Shown here one piece after another: positions 23,304 to 36,175 of a stretch of DNA of 64,000 nt. The position numbers and the translations under genes are program-made. Source of the DNA: Lotus japonicus (Eukaryota > Streptophyta > Magnoliopsida > Fabales > Fabaceae); assembly GCF_012489685.1 (NCBI RefSeq), contig NC_080042.1:78249093-78313092 (forward strand), given 5' to 3'. Under the pieces are notes generated by a model. That model saw only the letters and a program-made list of their open reading frames with translations. It did no database searches and was not told the origin of the DNA. Numbering within the stretch: the stretch's first letter is position 1; each line of letters starts with the position of its first letter.

Positions 23304-26300
23304 ATGTTTGCATCAACCAAGTCTTCAACTCTGTCATCACCTTTATTCTCCCTCCGCAGAACCTCTTCCATTTCCAAACCCAACTTATTCAACCTCGTTC
23401 CGATGAAGGCCACTCCTCTCAGAAACCTCTCTGTGTCCTCTAGCTTCCAATCACAAAATGGATCACCACAGAAATCATCAATTCAGGTAATTCCATATTC
23501 TTTTAGCCCTTGGTTCTATTTCATGATAAATATTATTCATTGATGTTTTGAATCATGGACCTGAAATTGTGACATGTTTTGATTGCAGTGCTTAGTAATA
23601 TCTATCATCAAAAGGTTTCAAAAAAAAATATCTATCATAGAAAAATAGGATTTTGATTCTGGGTTGTGTCAAATTGATGCTGATTGTGATGATAAATCTG
23701 AGATCATGTTGTTTGTATTTTTCTGTTGTGGTCTGGATTAATTCTCAATTTCCCATTGCTAATGTGATTTTTCTCTGTGTGAAGGGGGGTGAAGCTTTTT
23801 TCAGGGGAGTGTTGGAAAATATGCAATCTGTGTACTTGAACAGGAACCCTACTGCAAAGGCCATATTGGACCTTGTTCACTCTGCTGATAACAACTCCAT
23901 ATGCTATGATCATCTTGCTTTCAGGACATTTGGGGTGCTTAATTCTCTTGCTTTATTTAATTTCCTTCTGGACAGGGTTTCAAATTGCAGTCCACATCAT
24001 CACCCTACATTTGTCTGCAATTCCGCGACGCAGCGGCATCGGCAACTGCAATTTAAAACCCTGCTTCGGCACATAATTTTTTTTCTAGACTCAATTGTAC
24101 TTGGACTTGATTACCCCGTTTATTCTGTGTTGTGCATTGAATTACAGGTTAATGGTCATGGAATTGACTCCATGGCTAGTTTTTTCCTGGATTATGGCTA
24201 TACGCAGCGCGATGAGTTGAGGTTTCCAGCCAAAAAGTTGAGGGCCTTGTGGTTTGCTCCTCCTTCTGATTCACTTGCTGGAAGTGGCAGTGGCATGAAT
24301 GGGCCATTGCCCAGAATATTTATTTCAGAGCTACTGGTAGATCAGATGAGTCCACAAACTCAGGTGAGTTGGTATGAAAAGTTTTCAATTACTGTCATTC
24401 TGGATTTATGCTCCAAGAATTACATTGGTTTGAATGGAGGAGGTTGGCTCCCTCCTTCTCAATTGCAGGTAGTTTCATAAGATAGCTAAGCAATAATGTG
24501 ATTGCAGAACACCTTTTATCATTATGGTAGTTATGTTTGTTTTTATGTGGCAAGTTTGCTAGCTATATAAGTTTTTATCTCTTATTGTGCTCAATGACAT
24601 GATGTTAAAAGGCACACTGTTTTTCTCAAATTGACTTAATTGAATGGGGTTTTCAGGTGGCATTTGTTGATTTTCACTATCTTTTTCTCACTTTTTGAAA
24701 TTAAAAACTGAGAGGGTTTACCGTTTTGCACAATTCCAGTTGTATAATAGTTCACTCCACGCTTGTGGAAGAATGTGTTGGGAAAAATAGTAGGACCAAG
24801 GATGGAAACATTCACAAAACTGTGAAAACACACCACTAAGAAAATAAGAACACACAAGAACTCACGTTGTTCAGAATTGTCTGCCTAGTCAATGGAAATC
24901 AGAGAGAGGATTCATTCAGTAACAACTTAAAATTTTATACATTTATAATTTAATGATATACATTTATATACATAAGTATATGTACACTGCCGCCACAACT
25001 TAACTTACAATTTTTGGATCCGTTATTGAGTATGTGATCCATTTTTCTTGGTATGAAGGTAGACCATTGATGTTTCTTGAATTGCTTCCTTTGAACCTGT
25101 CAAACCCTGGTTGTAGCAAGGTTCTGTTGTGTGGCTAGTAGTTATGTTTATATGATAATGACAATTTGAGAAACATAGAGTGATTTTACTTCTTAGGATT
25201 TTACAAATGAAACTTAACTATATATTAAGGTTAAGATGTGGTCCATGTATATTGTTTACCATATGATATTTTATTTCTGAAATTCATATCTATACTGATA
25301 TAGTACATTGTTTCATGGCACCAATGGCTTATAGTTTCATCTCTCCTGCGTTGTGGCTCCAACATTCAAAGACCCGGTTGTTATAAATAAGTTTGGAACT
25401 TTTCATGCAGGAAATAATTCGGAAATACACTGAATCATCTGGTATTGGAAACAAGCACGCAGCTCTTGCGAGTTCCCTGGGACTTCTGACATGGGAAAAG
25501 CCATTATATTCTGAGTTTCAGCAATTGGCAAGGTATCAATATCTTTCTTATAAATATTTTATTTGAGGAGGGTCTCTGCCCTCTTCTTGCATCCTTCTTA
25601 CTTATGATTTGTTGAAACTCAATGTGCAGTGAAAGTGAGTATGCTGCCTGGGCACTAGTAAATGGGTATGCGGTGAACCATGTTACTATATCCACTCATC
25701 GTCTGAAAACTCATTTGAGGGATATAAAAACACTAAATCAGTTTATTGAAGAGAGTGGATTCAGACTGAATTCTGAAGGAGGAGTACTGAAAGGTTTGTA
25801 TGATTGTATCCTTGTTTAATATTCTAAAGTATGAAGTTTTCTGGATATATTCTAACCAAAGTAAAAGCATTCAATATGTCAATCTTATGTTAGTCTTTCT
25901 CATTTATGCAATTTCTGTCTCATGTGAAACAATGAGAATTGAAGTGAAAACTCTACTAAGCCTTTTTAACATGAAAAGTATTAAGAAGAGCTGTTTGTCA
26001 ATTTGTTACTGTTTTCCCATTGATCAGAGGCTTTTACACTTAGAATTGGATAAACACATGTCATCAGTGTGTGCAGGATTCTCCCAATTTCTTAGCTTTA
26101 TACTGCAATGGTAACCTAGATTAACCATAGAAGAATATGGCTATAATAATCCAGAAGTTAAATAGGAATATAGGATCATTGGCAGTTGTAGTTTATTGTT
26201 ATCTAGGATCATGTGAATGACTTGAATTTTATTTCCTCCACTTCCAGTGAGCCCTGATGGTCTTCTTCTGCAAAGTTCAACTGTAGCAGATTCGGTTTCT

Positions 26301-26632
26301 TTCCAATTTTCTGATGGCCTAACTAAATCAGTTCCGTGCTCGTACATTGAATTTGCTGAACGTCTGGTGCTGCCGCAGTATAAAAATTTGCCTGACACAG
26401 AGGTAAGCAGCATTCTTTCTTTTGATTATCATATTTTTACTTGGATAATTTGAAATTTTGAATGCCCTGCTAAGAGGTATTGGAGACATTTTGAGCAGGA
26501 TTATTAATTCTTGGTTTTTAACTAATGAAACAGGTTAAAGAGTTCCATAGGAGGGATGGTTTTGAGGTAGCAAGTGCTGACAAGATCTTTGAAAGCACAT
26601 CCAAGGAGCAAGTGAGCAGGGTAGGCTCATAA
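23304..26632 (+). CDS. HGLS: 2-oxoadipate dioxygenase/decarboxylase, chloroplastic (DUF1338; 7 exons, 362 aa)
   Basis: Non-haem iron enzyme (YdcJ/HGLS family) converting 2-oxoadipate to D-2-hydroxyglutarate in plastid lysine catabolism. The rice orthologue is FLO7, needed for amyloplast and endosperm development. Exons: 23304-23486, 23785-23934, 24148-24363, 25411-25532, 25630-25793, 26248-26402, 26534-26632; the frame is unbroken. The Ser/Thr/Arg-rich first ~45 residues look like a plastid transit peptide. Candidate metal ligands are His104 (CYDHLAFRTF), His241 (YAVNHVTIS) and Glu313 (CSYIEFAERL), the His-His-Glu pattern of the family. Intron 3 (24364-25410) is about 1 kb. The start at 23304 was chosen for its context (ACCACCATG); 23271 is an alternative. 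Length fits the plant family. Confidence 0.92.
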
Positions 26633-28132
26633 GAGGAAGATCTCAGGCTGAACCATGATCATGTTAATGTAAATCCATGCACTTTATTCCCCTTAATCCA
26701 AGACATGGCATTTTATACCCCAGTTACATTATTGGAATATTGGATATCGCATTGTTAAATCGGTTGAATAACTTCAAAAAGTTGTTTCCAGTAAAGTAAG
26801 TTAATTAAGGTCAGGTATCCTTTTCCTTATTCTGTGCCTTCTTCTCCAACCAGGTCTAAATCTTGTATTGAAAAATAACAAATACTGGAGGAAGATAAAA
26901 TGGAATTAGAAGATAGACCAGGTCTAAATATTACCATTGATGGGTCGAGCTTGGGTTATGCCTTTCCCAAACCCGAACTCTCATACCAAACCCAAACCCG
27001 TCGGGTTTCGGGTTTACCCAAACTCGTTATAGCCTCAAACTCACGCCCGAACCTAACTTGATGCATATAGTTTTTTGAAAAAAATATGCAAATTATATGA
27101 TTTTGTTATGAAAAAATCTTTTTTATCTTCTTTGCAAACAAATATAGTATCTTGTTGTTCAAATATAATCAAATTGTAACAAATTAAGTTGTTAACATGG
27201 TATATATAAGAGTAATTTTGTAATTTTATAAATATTGTTCGGATTCGGGTACGGGTTTCACCAATATCAAACTCAAACTCAATCATATCGAGTTTTACCC
27301 GTAAAAATCAGGTCGGCTTCAAGCAGGCTCCAAGGGTTAGGTATGCTGTCATCCCTAATTGACACTGCACAAAATTTCATTAACAGAAGGAACAACATCC
27401 TACCCTAAACCTTGAGATGCACCTGATTTATCAACCCTTTACGGTACATGGTGACATGAGTCAGTTCACTTGCTGGTTGGTGTTGGCCTTTGATCTATTC
27501 ATAAATTTCATACCCAAAACAAACAAAAAAATTACCAGCATTATTTATTGTTTTTTTAAACTGATATGCACTATTACACTCATCTTTTGGGAAAATGATG
27601 AAATTAAATTCAAATTGCTCTGCCAAATGGACAATTTTTTTCACACCTTTGTTTTTTCATTTTTGTAAGGTCAGGTGCTTACAATGTAATTAAGCTTGAG
27701 CTTGCCACTAAGCGCGTAGATCAACCAGCCGAGGTTATTTAGCTTATTCAATTTAAACGGTTATGGTATTTTAATTTTAAAAACTGAAAAATAGAATTAT
27801 TTTCATAAACATATTGTGACAAATAGGTTTTTGAACTTTTTAGTTTTTAAACAGTTTTCAAAAACTGTAATGAAAATTTGGATTGATCTTAGTCCAAAGA
27901 CAAATGTGCTTTCATGTATCTTAGTATATCAATGGAAAAATTAAAATTTATAAATTTAACATGAATTAGAGAAACAAGATCTTACTACATTAAGTTTAAC
28001 ATTAGATTTATGTTGAACTCAATGGAAATTGAAACACACTTCTTTCCTATTTTAATTTTACATTATCCTAATCTCACATTGGAGTTGGACTGACAGTGTT
28101 GTGTCATGGGATCTCTTGGTTTCTGTAGGGAG
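26633..28132. other. HGLS 3' flank; degraded hAT-like fragment at about 26920-27350
   Basis: The first ~200 bp after the stop probably hold the 3' UTR. Between about 26920 and 27350 the ends are rich in (C)CCGAAC/GGGTTTCGGGT motifs in opposite orientations, and the right side ends ATGCTGTCATCCCTAA. This resembles hAT elements with TAGGGATG-type termini, but the left terminus is lost and no target duplication is visible. The rest is AT-rich and featureless. Confidence 0.45.
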
Positions 28133-28888
28133 TTGGGTTTGGGGCCCCCCTATGGGGCTCCGCGCCCCACTTAAAGTGGGGAAATTACTGGAAAGCCCCC
28201 CTTTAATAGAATACGGAAATTTATCTTCCGTATTGAATATGGAACTTCATTTTCCGTATTCGATATGGAACTTCATTTTCCGTATTTTGGGTCTGTTTAG
28301 TCCTTAAGCAAAAATCTAATTAGCTTCATTTTCCTCAGTAGCCCCCACATCCTCACTAGCTCGAGACCTCTTTCTGTTCTTCATTCTCACTATATATTCA
28401 GAGCATTCAGAGCAAACAAATTTAATAGCATTAACATCAATTAATTTTATAGTCTCTCAATTATTAGATCTCTCAATTAAATCTCTAAATAAATTCACTA
28501 AATATATTACAGTCTCTCAATTATTAAATCTCTCAATTAAATCTCTAAATAAATTCACTAAATAAATTATAGTCTCTCAATTATTAAATCTCTCAATTAA
28601 ATCTCTAAATAAATTCACTAAATAAATTATCTATAAATTCACTATATAATTCACTATCTTAATTATCAATTTAAAAACATTTTCTAAATTAATCAAGCTA
28701 ATTCGATTTTTGCTTAAAGACTAAACAGACCCAAAATACGGAAAATGAAGTTCCATATTGAATACGGAAAATGAAGTTCCATATTCAATACGGAAGATAA
28801 ATTTCCGTATTCTATTAAAGGAGGACTTTCCAGTAATTTTCCCACTTTAAGTGGGGCGCGGAGCCCCATAGGGGGGCCCCAAACCCAA
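28133..28888. mobile_element. 756-bp foldback element with 194-bp inverted arms
   Basis: The arms at 28133-28326 and 28695-28888 are near-perfect reverse complements. Each has a GC-rich tip (TTGGGTTTGGGGCCCCCCTA, then GGGGCTCCGCGCCCCAC) and an AT-rich inner part with a repeated GAACTTCATTTTCCGTATT unit. Between the arms lie three 60-bp direct repeats, each starting AGTCTCTCAATTATTA, at 28451, 28511 and 28571. Long arms plus internal repeats suggest a Mutator-like MITE or Foldback element. No flanking target duplication is evident. No protein is encoded. Confidence 0.9.
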
Positions 28889-29845
28889 TTGGCACTTTGG
28901 GTCTGAAATAATGTGAGTAGTTACTGAAATAATGATTTGTTAAAACTGACACATTTGGCACTTTCATGATTGAAATACACCAATACAGCTTACCCGCATC
29001 TTTTATGCATCTTACCACTCAAATCTATGACATAATTTTCAACAGCTACTAGTATGAAATATTAATTTAACCTAACTATATCAGTTAGAACTTGAACCTC
29101 TCTTAAACTATTTCAACTTCATAATTGGAAATGTAACACATGCCTAAATTTTTTTATACCAAAATAATGAAAACTAAGCACTTCATTACACGTGTACTGT
29201 TGTTATTGCATGCAAATCACTTCCAACGATGATTAGCAATGCTTACAGCGTCAACAAAGCACTTCAACTAAGACCTTCAATTATTAAAAGCAACATAAAA
29301 AAGATTATCTTACACTTGAATCATAAGACTAAAGTATTAGTTACAGCAATGATGAGAATGAACACCACTAATCATCAACCAAACTATGTTTGAATTTTTA
29401 ACTAATAGAAGATGCTCTAAAGTACAAACCGATGCAACATATATGTCATATAAGAATAAGAAATCATTTCCTGGATCACATAAACTAATGCAGTAAAGTT
29501 TCTTTCTCATCTTTTTATAAACAAAAGCCATAGTTATAAACTAAGGAGCCGCAGTGTTTGTTATCACAACCAAAGCCTGATAAAGTAGAATAAGGATGAC
29601 AATTTGACAATGTTTAATTTTTCCAAACAACCTGAAGAAACATATTGGCTGACAATTTGACATAAGAAATAGTAGCACAATAAGCTTCACCACCCCTCTC
29701 TCTTGAAATTCTTCCCTGCTAAAAGGGGTCAACACTCATAACATACATCACAAATCAGCATGCTTCTTTTGCTCTCAAGTTGTTCATGAATTACATATAT
29801 GGAGAAAACAAGAGATGGTGAAAAAGAAGAAAATTTTCAACAGCT
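28889..29845. other. Intergenic, 3' side of PBL34-like gene
   Basis: AT-rich DNA without a recognised gene. The PBL34-like 3' UTR probably occupies the right end, next to the stop codon at 29846. Confidence 0.5.
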
Positions 29846-32800
29846 CTATGCTTTGCTATTGGGTTTTGGTGATAGTTGGGGAAATTGATGGTGATAAGGA
29901 GATGCATGAGTACCATTTGCCATTGAAAGGCTCCTTCGCTGCTGTCCGTTCCGTGTGAGCAATGATCCTTGTGTTGGCGTGCTTCTAGTATTTGGACTCG
30001 CTCTGAAGCGCTCAGCTTGCATTGTCTGGAAATAATATGAAGAGCTAGCCATGTCCTTAAGGCTTGGCAGAGGCTTTAAGGCTTCCACAACTTCACTCAT
30101 TAGGGGTCTGGCTTTTGGATCTCTACTAAGGCAGTGAGCAGCTAGTTGGGCAGCTTTCTGAGCTCCTTTTATTGAAAAGTGACCTTCCAGACGAGGGTCT
30201 ATCAACCGATAGAACCTTCTCCTCTCTCCAAGATGTGGTCGAGCCCATTCCACAAGGTTGTGCTCACCGTTGGGCCGGTGTTTGTCCATAGATCTTCTCC
30301 CAGTCAACATCTCAAGGAGCACCACTCCAAAACTGTACACGTCACTTTTTGATGTGAGATGACCTGCCACACAAGAGTGAATATGAACAGTTAGAAAAAA
30401 TTTAATTGAAAGTTATCAGCAGAACATAATAAAACTCCAAGCATTGTAAGTTGCTAATATTTTAAGGATGCACAACTAAATTATCAAACCTGTCAACACA
30501 ATTGATCATCACAGACAAGAAAACTATTGACAACTCTCAAGTAAATAATGATTTCATCATCTACATAAAAATGTGGCTTATGAGGAAAATAATTAACATC
30601 ACCCCAAGAGAGGTCGAGAACATCATATACGACAATTGTTAAAACAGTCCCACTAGGAATTATATTCCAAATGCCTTTGTCCAGAAATTTGTAGAAAGTG
30701 GTGATCAACAATAACAGAACTTATGACTTCAGAGATAAAAAAATGCACACCAAAATACAGTTAGATAAAATTATATACAAAGCTTAAGCATGTGTCTGTT
30801 CACTGATAAATTATAACTAAAACTTGTAGATTTAGACTTGCCATATTAAGCTAAATTTACCTGTCATGACATATTCTGGCGCTGCATAACCATAGGTACC
30901 CATCACTCGAGTAGACACGTGGGTTTTATCACCTTCAGGACCATCTTTGGCAAGACCAAAGTCCGAGAGCTTGGCATTGTAGTCCTGAATTGGAATGATA
31001 TTAGACTCACAAAAAAGAATTAAAAAAGAAATGTAATCTTGTTGTAATTTATGGCACTTACTGCATCAAGTAGTATGTTAGAGGTTTTAAAATCCCTGTA
31101 TATTACAGGTCTCTCAGCTTCTTCATGAAGAAAAGCAAGACCCTTTGCAGCTCCTAGTGCAATTTTCATTCTAATGGACCAAGGAAGAGGCAGGGCTCCT
31201 ACATATGATTTACTTTCTACATGAGAACATTACACAAGGACACAATTCATAGTTCCAAATATAAAATATACAACTTAAGTTTCAGTTTACAGTCACAAGC
31301 CATTTTTGAGAAAGCTGCTAAATCTACAATGAAAGATACACAAAGGAACAGAATGGTCATTAATGGAAATGTCATTCTAATGGTATAGAATATTAATTTA
31401 TGTACATCATTCTTCAGATGACTAGAGCACTACATCATATAAATAAGAAGCACCCCTCTCCCCTCAAATATAGTGTAAATAGCTTTCCATATTGAAAGGC
31501 CAAAATTCTTTTATTAGCTTTCATAGCGAAGGAACCATGCTTCAAATGACACATACGGGCATACGGCAGGGGGTCTAAATTTGATGGTATCAAAATTTCA
31601 AGGTGCGGATGTGGGCCAACTATTATTATTGAAAAAGGAATATGAGGACAGTAATTGATTTGAAAATGGTAACTTACTCCTAAATAAGTGGTTTTCGAGG
31701 CTTCCCCGAGACATGAACTCATAAACTAGCAGCCTTTGATCCTCTTCAATGCAGTAACCTACAAGTTTAACAAGGTTTGGGTGAACTAGATCACCAAGAA
31801 AATTTACTTCAGCCTGTCAAATGATCCAAACAATTATGGTAGTTAATAAGATAGAATTCAGCACATAATAAATATTAGAAAGAAAAAACAAGAAATGTGA
31901 AATATATACAAACCAGCCATTCTTTATGACCCTGAAGCCCATCATGGTTCAGGGTTTTTACCGCAACAGTAAGCCCTGTCCCAGGTTTCACTGGAGCAGT
32001 TCCATTTTCTTCGATCCACCCCTTGAAAACACAGCCAAACCCGCCTTCACCAAGAAAACTCTCAGGCCGAAAATTTCTTGTTGCCAACTTAAGATCATTG
32101 AAACAAAATTTTCGCAGCCTGGAAGCAATTTTAAGCTCCTCTTCAAGTCTGGAAGTGGATGAATTGCTTTCTGCATTACTAGTGGTTGTAGAAGGGACTA
32201 CTGGAGCTGTTTGTTGGTCCCTACTTGTATAATTAGTTGATTTACTTTCAGCTAATGGGAAGCCAAAGAGAGAGGAGAAAAAGTATTAGGACAAACAATA
32301 AAAACAGCATCATGCAGTATACGATGAGAAAATAGGCACCACCTCAAGTTTAATTCGATAACTAAATGGCTTTGTCCAAAGAAACTTACCCCTTGAACCG
32401 ATGTTTGAAATCCAGGTATTTCTAACGATAATTAGGACTAGTTTCCTCTCTGATAATTGCGCAAGTTTATCTGACAATCTATAATATAAATCTACACTAT
32501 TTTCTTGCTCTGTTAACTTTGAAGGCCACAATAAAATAAACGTTCTAGTGACGAAGCCTATACATTAGCTTATCTTTTGGGATTGACAAAGTAATCCCCT
32601 GCATTTCTGAGTAAGCAGGAATTCAAAACTCAAATTTTCTACTACACTTTGAGCTTTGTTTTGATCGAGCCCTATGAAGATGCCAATCCCTTGTTTTTGG
32701 CATAAAATTTGTGTCTCATTTCACTCCATTTAGCATGGTCACTTACAATTGAATTGCAGAAAAAATTAAGTAAGCCTGCACTAGGTGCTCAAAGGAGAAT

Positions 32801-33167
32801 ACTCAAGCGGACCAAACGCAAAGCAAACTACTAAAAATGAAAAATCATGCTAACATGAGTAACATTACCACAAGCAAAATCATATCACAAATTCATTTTA
32901 CAAAGATGAAATCTCCAAACACATGATAATAATTCAGTAGGGAAATAAGTGATTACCATAATGAGAGCTGGGGCCACTGACCGAGCTATCAACCTTGGAT
33001 CTTGAAGAAATGCAGCTCCCAATGAACCTAAACCCAACCCAACACCCAGTTTCTTCCTCTTCCACCACCCCCTCAACCTCCTTCTTCTTTTTCTTCCTCC
33101 CTTTTGATTTACTCACATCCCAAGACTCCACCACCACCTTAGCACCATTCTCAGCACCCAACCCCAT
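29846..33167 (-). CDS. PBL34: PBL34-like receptor-like cytoplasmic kinase, RLCK VII (6 exons, 487 aa)
   Basis: Ser/Thr kinase that relays signals from plasma-membrane pattern receptors. Arabidopsis PBL34/35/36 act in chitin and 3-hydroxy-fatty-acid responses. Exons: 33167-32957, 32251-31914, 31813-31678, 31198-31062, 30984-30861, 30363-29846. The N-terminus has a Lys-rich patch and the GCWV.FRF..SCIS.RSKVD segment typical of this clade. The kinase domain starts at about residue 125. It has the P-loop [11 protein letters not shown] (138-148), ATP-binding Lys169, catalytic Asp264 in [10 protein letters not shown] (the usual HRD His is Tyr, as in RLCK VII) and DFG Asp282. A Ser/Thr-rich tail of about 80 residues ends PNSKA. 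At 487 aa it is close to the 493 aa of At5g15080. An in-frame ATG three codons upstream (33176) is possible. Confidence 0.94.
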
Positions 33168-33634
33168 CTCTAGCAAGACCTAGAGAACCAAACCCAAATA
33201 TCATCAAAACCACCCTTCAATGCCTTACCCTCCCACTACCACAACCATGAAACCACAACCCCAGATGACAAATTCCGAAATAAAACCTAAAAAATCACAA
33301 CTGGGTAACTCTCAGAAATTAAAACAGAAAAAGGAAAGAAAATAACAAACAGATCACATTAACTAGGTCAAAATACCGAGGAAAAAAAAAACAAGGAAAG
33401 GAAAAAGCAGAGTGAAGAGAAACGGAAGCAGCTGAGCTGAGCTGAAGTGAACTCAGAAATCTCCGCTCAAAGATTACAGAGAGAATTCAGATATGGGGTC
33501 CTCTTCTCTCTCTCTCTCTCTGCATCACACACAAACACAAACACAGACACAAGACACACTCACTCGCTTCAAAACAAAACATTGGGAAATAAATTTAGAT
33601 TGTACTACTACTACTACGACATGTTCAGCTTCAG

Positions 33635-33679
<45 letters not shown>

Positions 33680-34417
33680 TTACAATACACTCTCTTAAAT
33701 CCGAATCATTCGATCACTTAGGCTTCTGGCCCGAGTTCGATCCCCTCTGAGGTCAAAAATAAAAATCTTTGTGGCCAGGGACATTACTACCGTATCCCGA
33801 GCCAGATTAGTCACGTGGGGCCCCTTTCCCCGTGGAGACTGGTGGCCAAAGGAGAAAAAAAAAATCCGAATGATTCGAATCCCTCTTGTTCTTTAATTAT
33901 TAATCAAAATTTTACTAAAAAGGAATAAAGGAAAATGTTTTGTTCTTTAATCGAACATAGATGGGAAAATAAAGGGAGTTGTAGCTGCCCGACAAGACAA
34001 AGCAAGGACCCAAATAACAATAAAAAACGTGGGATGTTTTGTTTATTCACTTATTTAAATTAAATCTTAGATTGATGAATTTAATATAAAAGTTATAAAT
34101 TTATATAAAGAAATTTGAGATGGAAAAGTGATGTATTTAACAGACTGTAATATACTTATGAAGGAAGATATGTGAGAAAATAAATGTCTTCCATTTGAAT
34201 GAATTACTCGTTTAAAATGTTGGAAATGGATAAAGAAACGTGCAAAGAGATTTTTCTAAAATAAGTAATCATCATTATTAAAGTCACAGCTGCATTAATT
34301 AGTTTACGTCAGTGACAGTGCTTCTTTTATGATTTTATCTCTAACAAAACATTCATGGAGCCATAACTATGGTGAGATGGCTGGCGTCAGTGGCGTGGGT
34401 TTTTTTTATATACAAAA
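33168..34417. other. PBL34-like promoter and 5' region with microsatellites
   Basis: Upstream region of the kinase gene. A CT run lies at 33505-33522, an (ACAAAC/ACAGAC)-type run follows to about 33560, and an uninterrupted AAT trinucleotide tract lies at about 33636-33678. On the kinase strand the CT run is a GA-rich tract, a common plant core-promoter or 5' UTR element. No other gene was seen. Confidence 0.6.
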
Positions 34418-35321
34418 CTAGTAAGTTACCCGTGCAACTGCACGGGTCACGGTCGTCTACCGCGATTGATTTTACTTAACAATTTTTATTTAAAATAAAA
34501 AATATAAATTAAAATTTTTAAGATAAAGCAATTGTAATATATGTGAGTCTGAAAAGTTACTTAATATTTAAATTTAAAGGTTTGATTAAGTTTATGGGAA
34601 ATTTATGGTGCGCCAATATTTTTTGAGTTTTATTATTACTAATTTCTATGTAATATAAAAAATTATTAAGTAAGATTTTTAAAAGTTATTAATTTTGTTA
34701 GCATAGACATTTTCCCCGTTGATTGATGAAATTATGTATTTAAAAAATAATGTAAATTATGGTAAAATTATTTATGTATTCATTGAAAAAAATAAAGAAA
34801 TAACTAATCTCTATATAATATTAAAATTCATTATTTAAGAATTTTTTAAAATATATAAATTTAGTAGCATATATATTTTTCCCGTTGATTCATGAAATTA
34901 TTTATTTAAACATTATAAGATAAATTATTTAAATATATCTTAAATAATTTATCATTTATTAGTTAACCAAAATAGTTCAATATAAATCAAAATATTTAGT
35001 AAAAAACGAAAAAAATATTTTTATTTTAAAAGTTAATGTAAATTAACTCTGTAAAAGAAGATATAAATAATCTCTATATAATATAAAAATTCATTATGTA
35101 AGAATTTCTAAAAAAATATAATTCTTGTTAGCATGAACATTTTCCCCGTTGATTTATGAGATTATTTATTTAAACCTTAAAAAATAATTTCGTTAAATAA
35201 TTTATTCGTTAACAAATACTTTAAAAAATAATAAAATTATTTAGTAAAGTTAAAAATAATTTATCGTAAAATGTATTTTAAATTAAGTATGTATAAATGT
35301 ATATTTTTTTTGAGAATAAAA

Positions 35322-35363
<42 letters not shown>

Positions 35364-36100
35364 CTAGAAAAGCTGGGAAATCCTTTACAAAGGATAAGAT
35401 AGGAGGTCAACCCAATCAAAAAAGTGGAAACAACACCTCCGAGGTGTATGTAATATAAATATTCATTGTGTAAGAATTATTTTTAAAAATTATTAGCAAG
35501 GACATGTTCCCCGTTGATCAATAAAATTATTTATTTAAACATTGAAGGATAATTTATTTAAATAATTTATTAGTTAGCCAAAATAATTTAAATTGTAATG
35601 AAATTGTTATTTAAACTTTGAAAAAATAATTTTATAATAAAACTTAGTGTAAATTAACTATGTATAAAGGAAGATATGTCAATCCATATATAATATAAAA
35701 ATCCATTATGTAAGAATTTTTAAAAATTTATTATTTTAGTTAGCATTGATATTTTTCCCGTTAACTAATGAATTTTTTTTAAAACTGAAATTATATACTT
35801 AAACATTGAAGAATAATTTATTTAAATGATTTATTAGTTAACCAAAATAATTTATTAGTATAGTAGTTTTTTTTAAGAAATCCTATTTGTATCGCACACT
35901 TAAGTTGATCAAATAAAATTTTGAAGTAATTCTATGTTTATTTGAGATTCTGGTTGGAAAATTTTATATTTAAAAATTTAATAATAAACCATATAAGAAT
36001 CTTTATTTGACAATATAACCATGTAAGTATTTTTGTTAAACTCCAGTCAGATTTTAAATAAGTTATTTCTAAAAAAAGTAAGGGAGAAGAATAGCTAAAA
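34418..36100 (-). mobile_element. Helitron-like 3' terminus and degenerate internal repeats
   Basis: Read on the minus strand, a 9-bp-stem hairpin (ACCCGTGCA, loop GT, TGCACGGGT; 34447-34428) is followed 6 nt later by CTAG (34421-34418) and then T. This matches the plant Helitron 3' rule of a hairpin just before CTRR, inserted before T. Right of it, five diverged units share TTTTTCCCCGTTGATT-like cores at about 34711, 34875, 35144, 35507 and 35754. Each is preceded by a TATAATATAAAAATTCATTA-like stretch. A TA microsatellite (about 35325-35360) and a short insertion interrupt the fourth spacing. The TC-type 5' end was not found, so the right boundary given is arbitrary. Confidence 0.6.
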
Positions 36101-36175
36101 AATGAAATTGTAAGATTAATATAAATTATAGCGACAACTAAGAACAAACATGAGAAATCCAATTATAAGTATATA

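Noticed and set aside
23653..24480. 275-aa plus-strand open frame
   Set aside because: It reads through introns 1-3 of HGLS; only the pieces 23785-23934 and 24148-24363 are exons, as shown by splice sites and family alignment.
33493..33750. Plus-strand frame with a poly-Asn run
   Set aside because: Product of the AAT microsatellite in the PBL34-like promoter; no gene structure.
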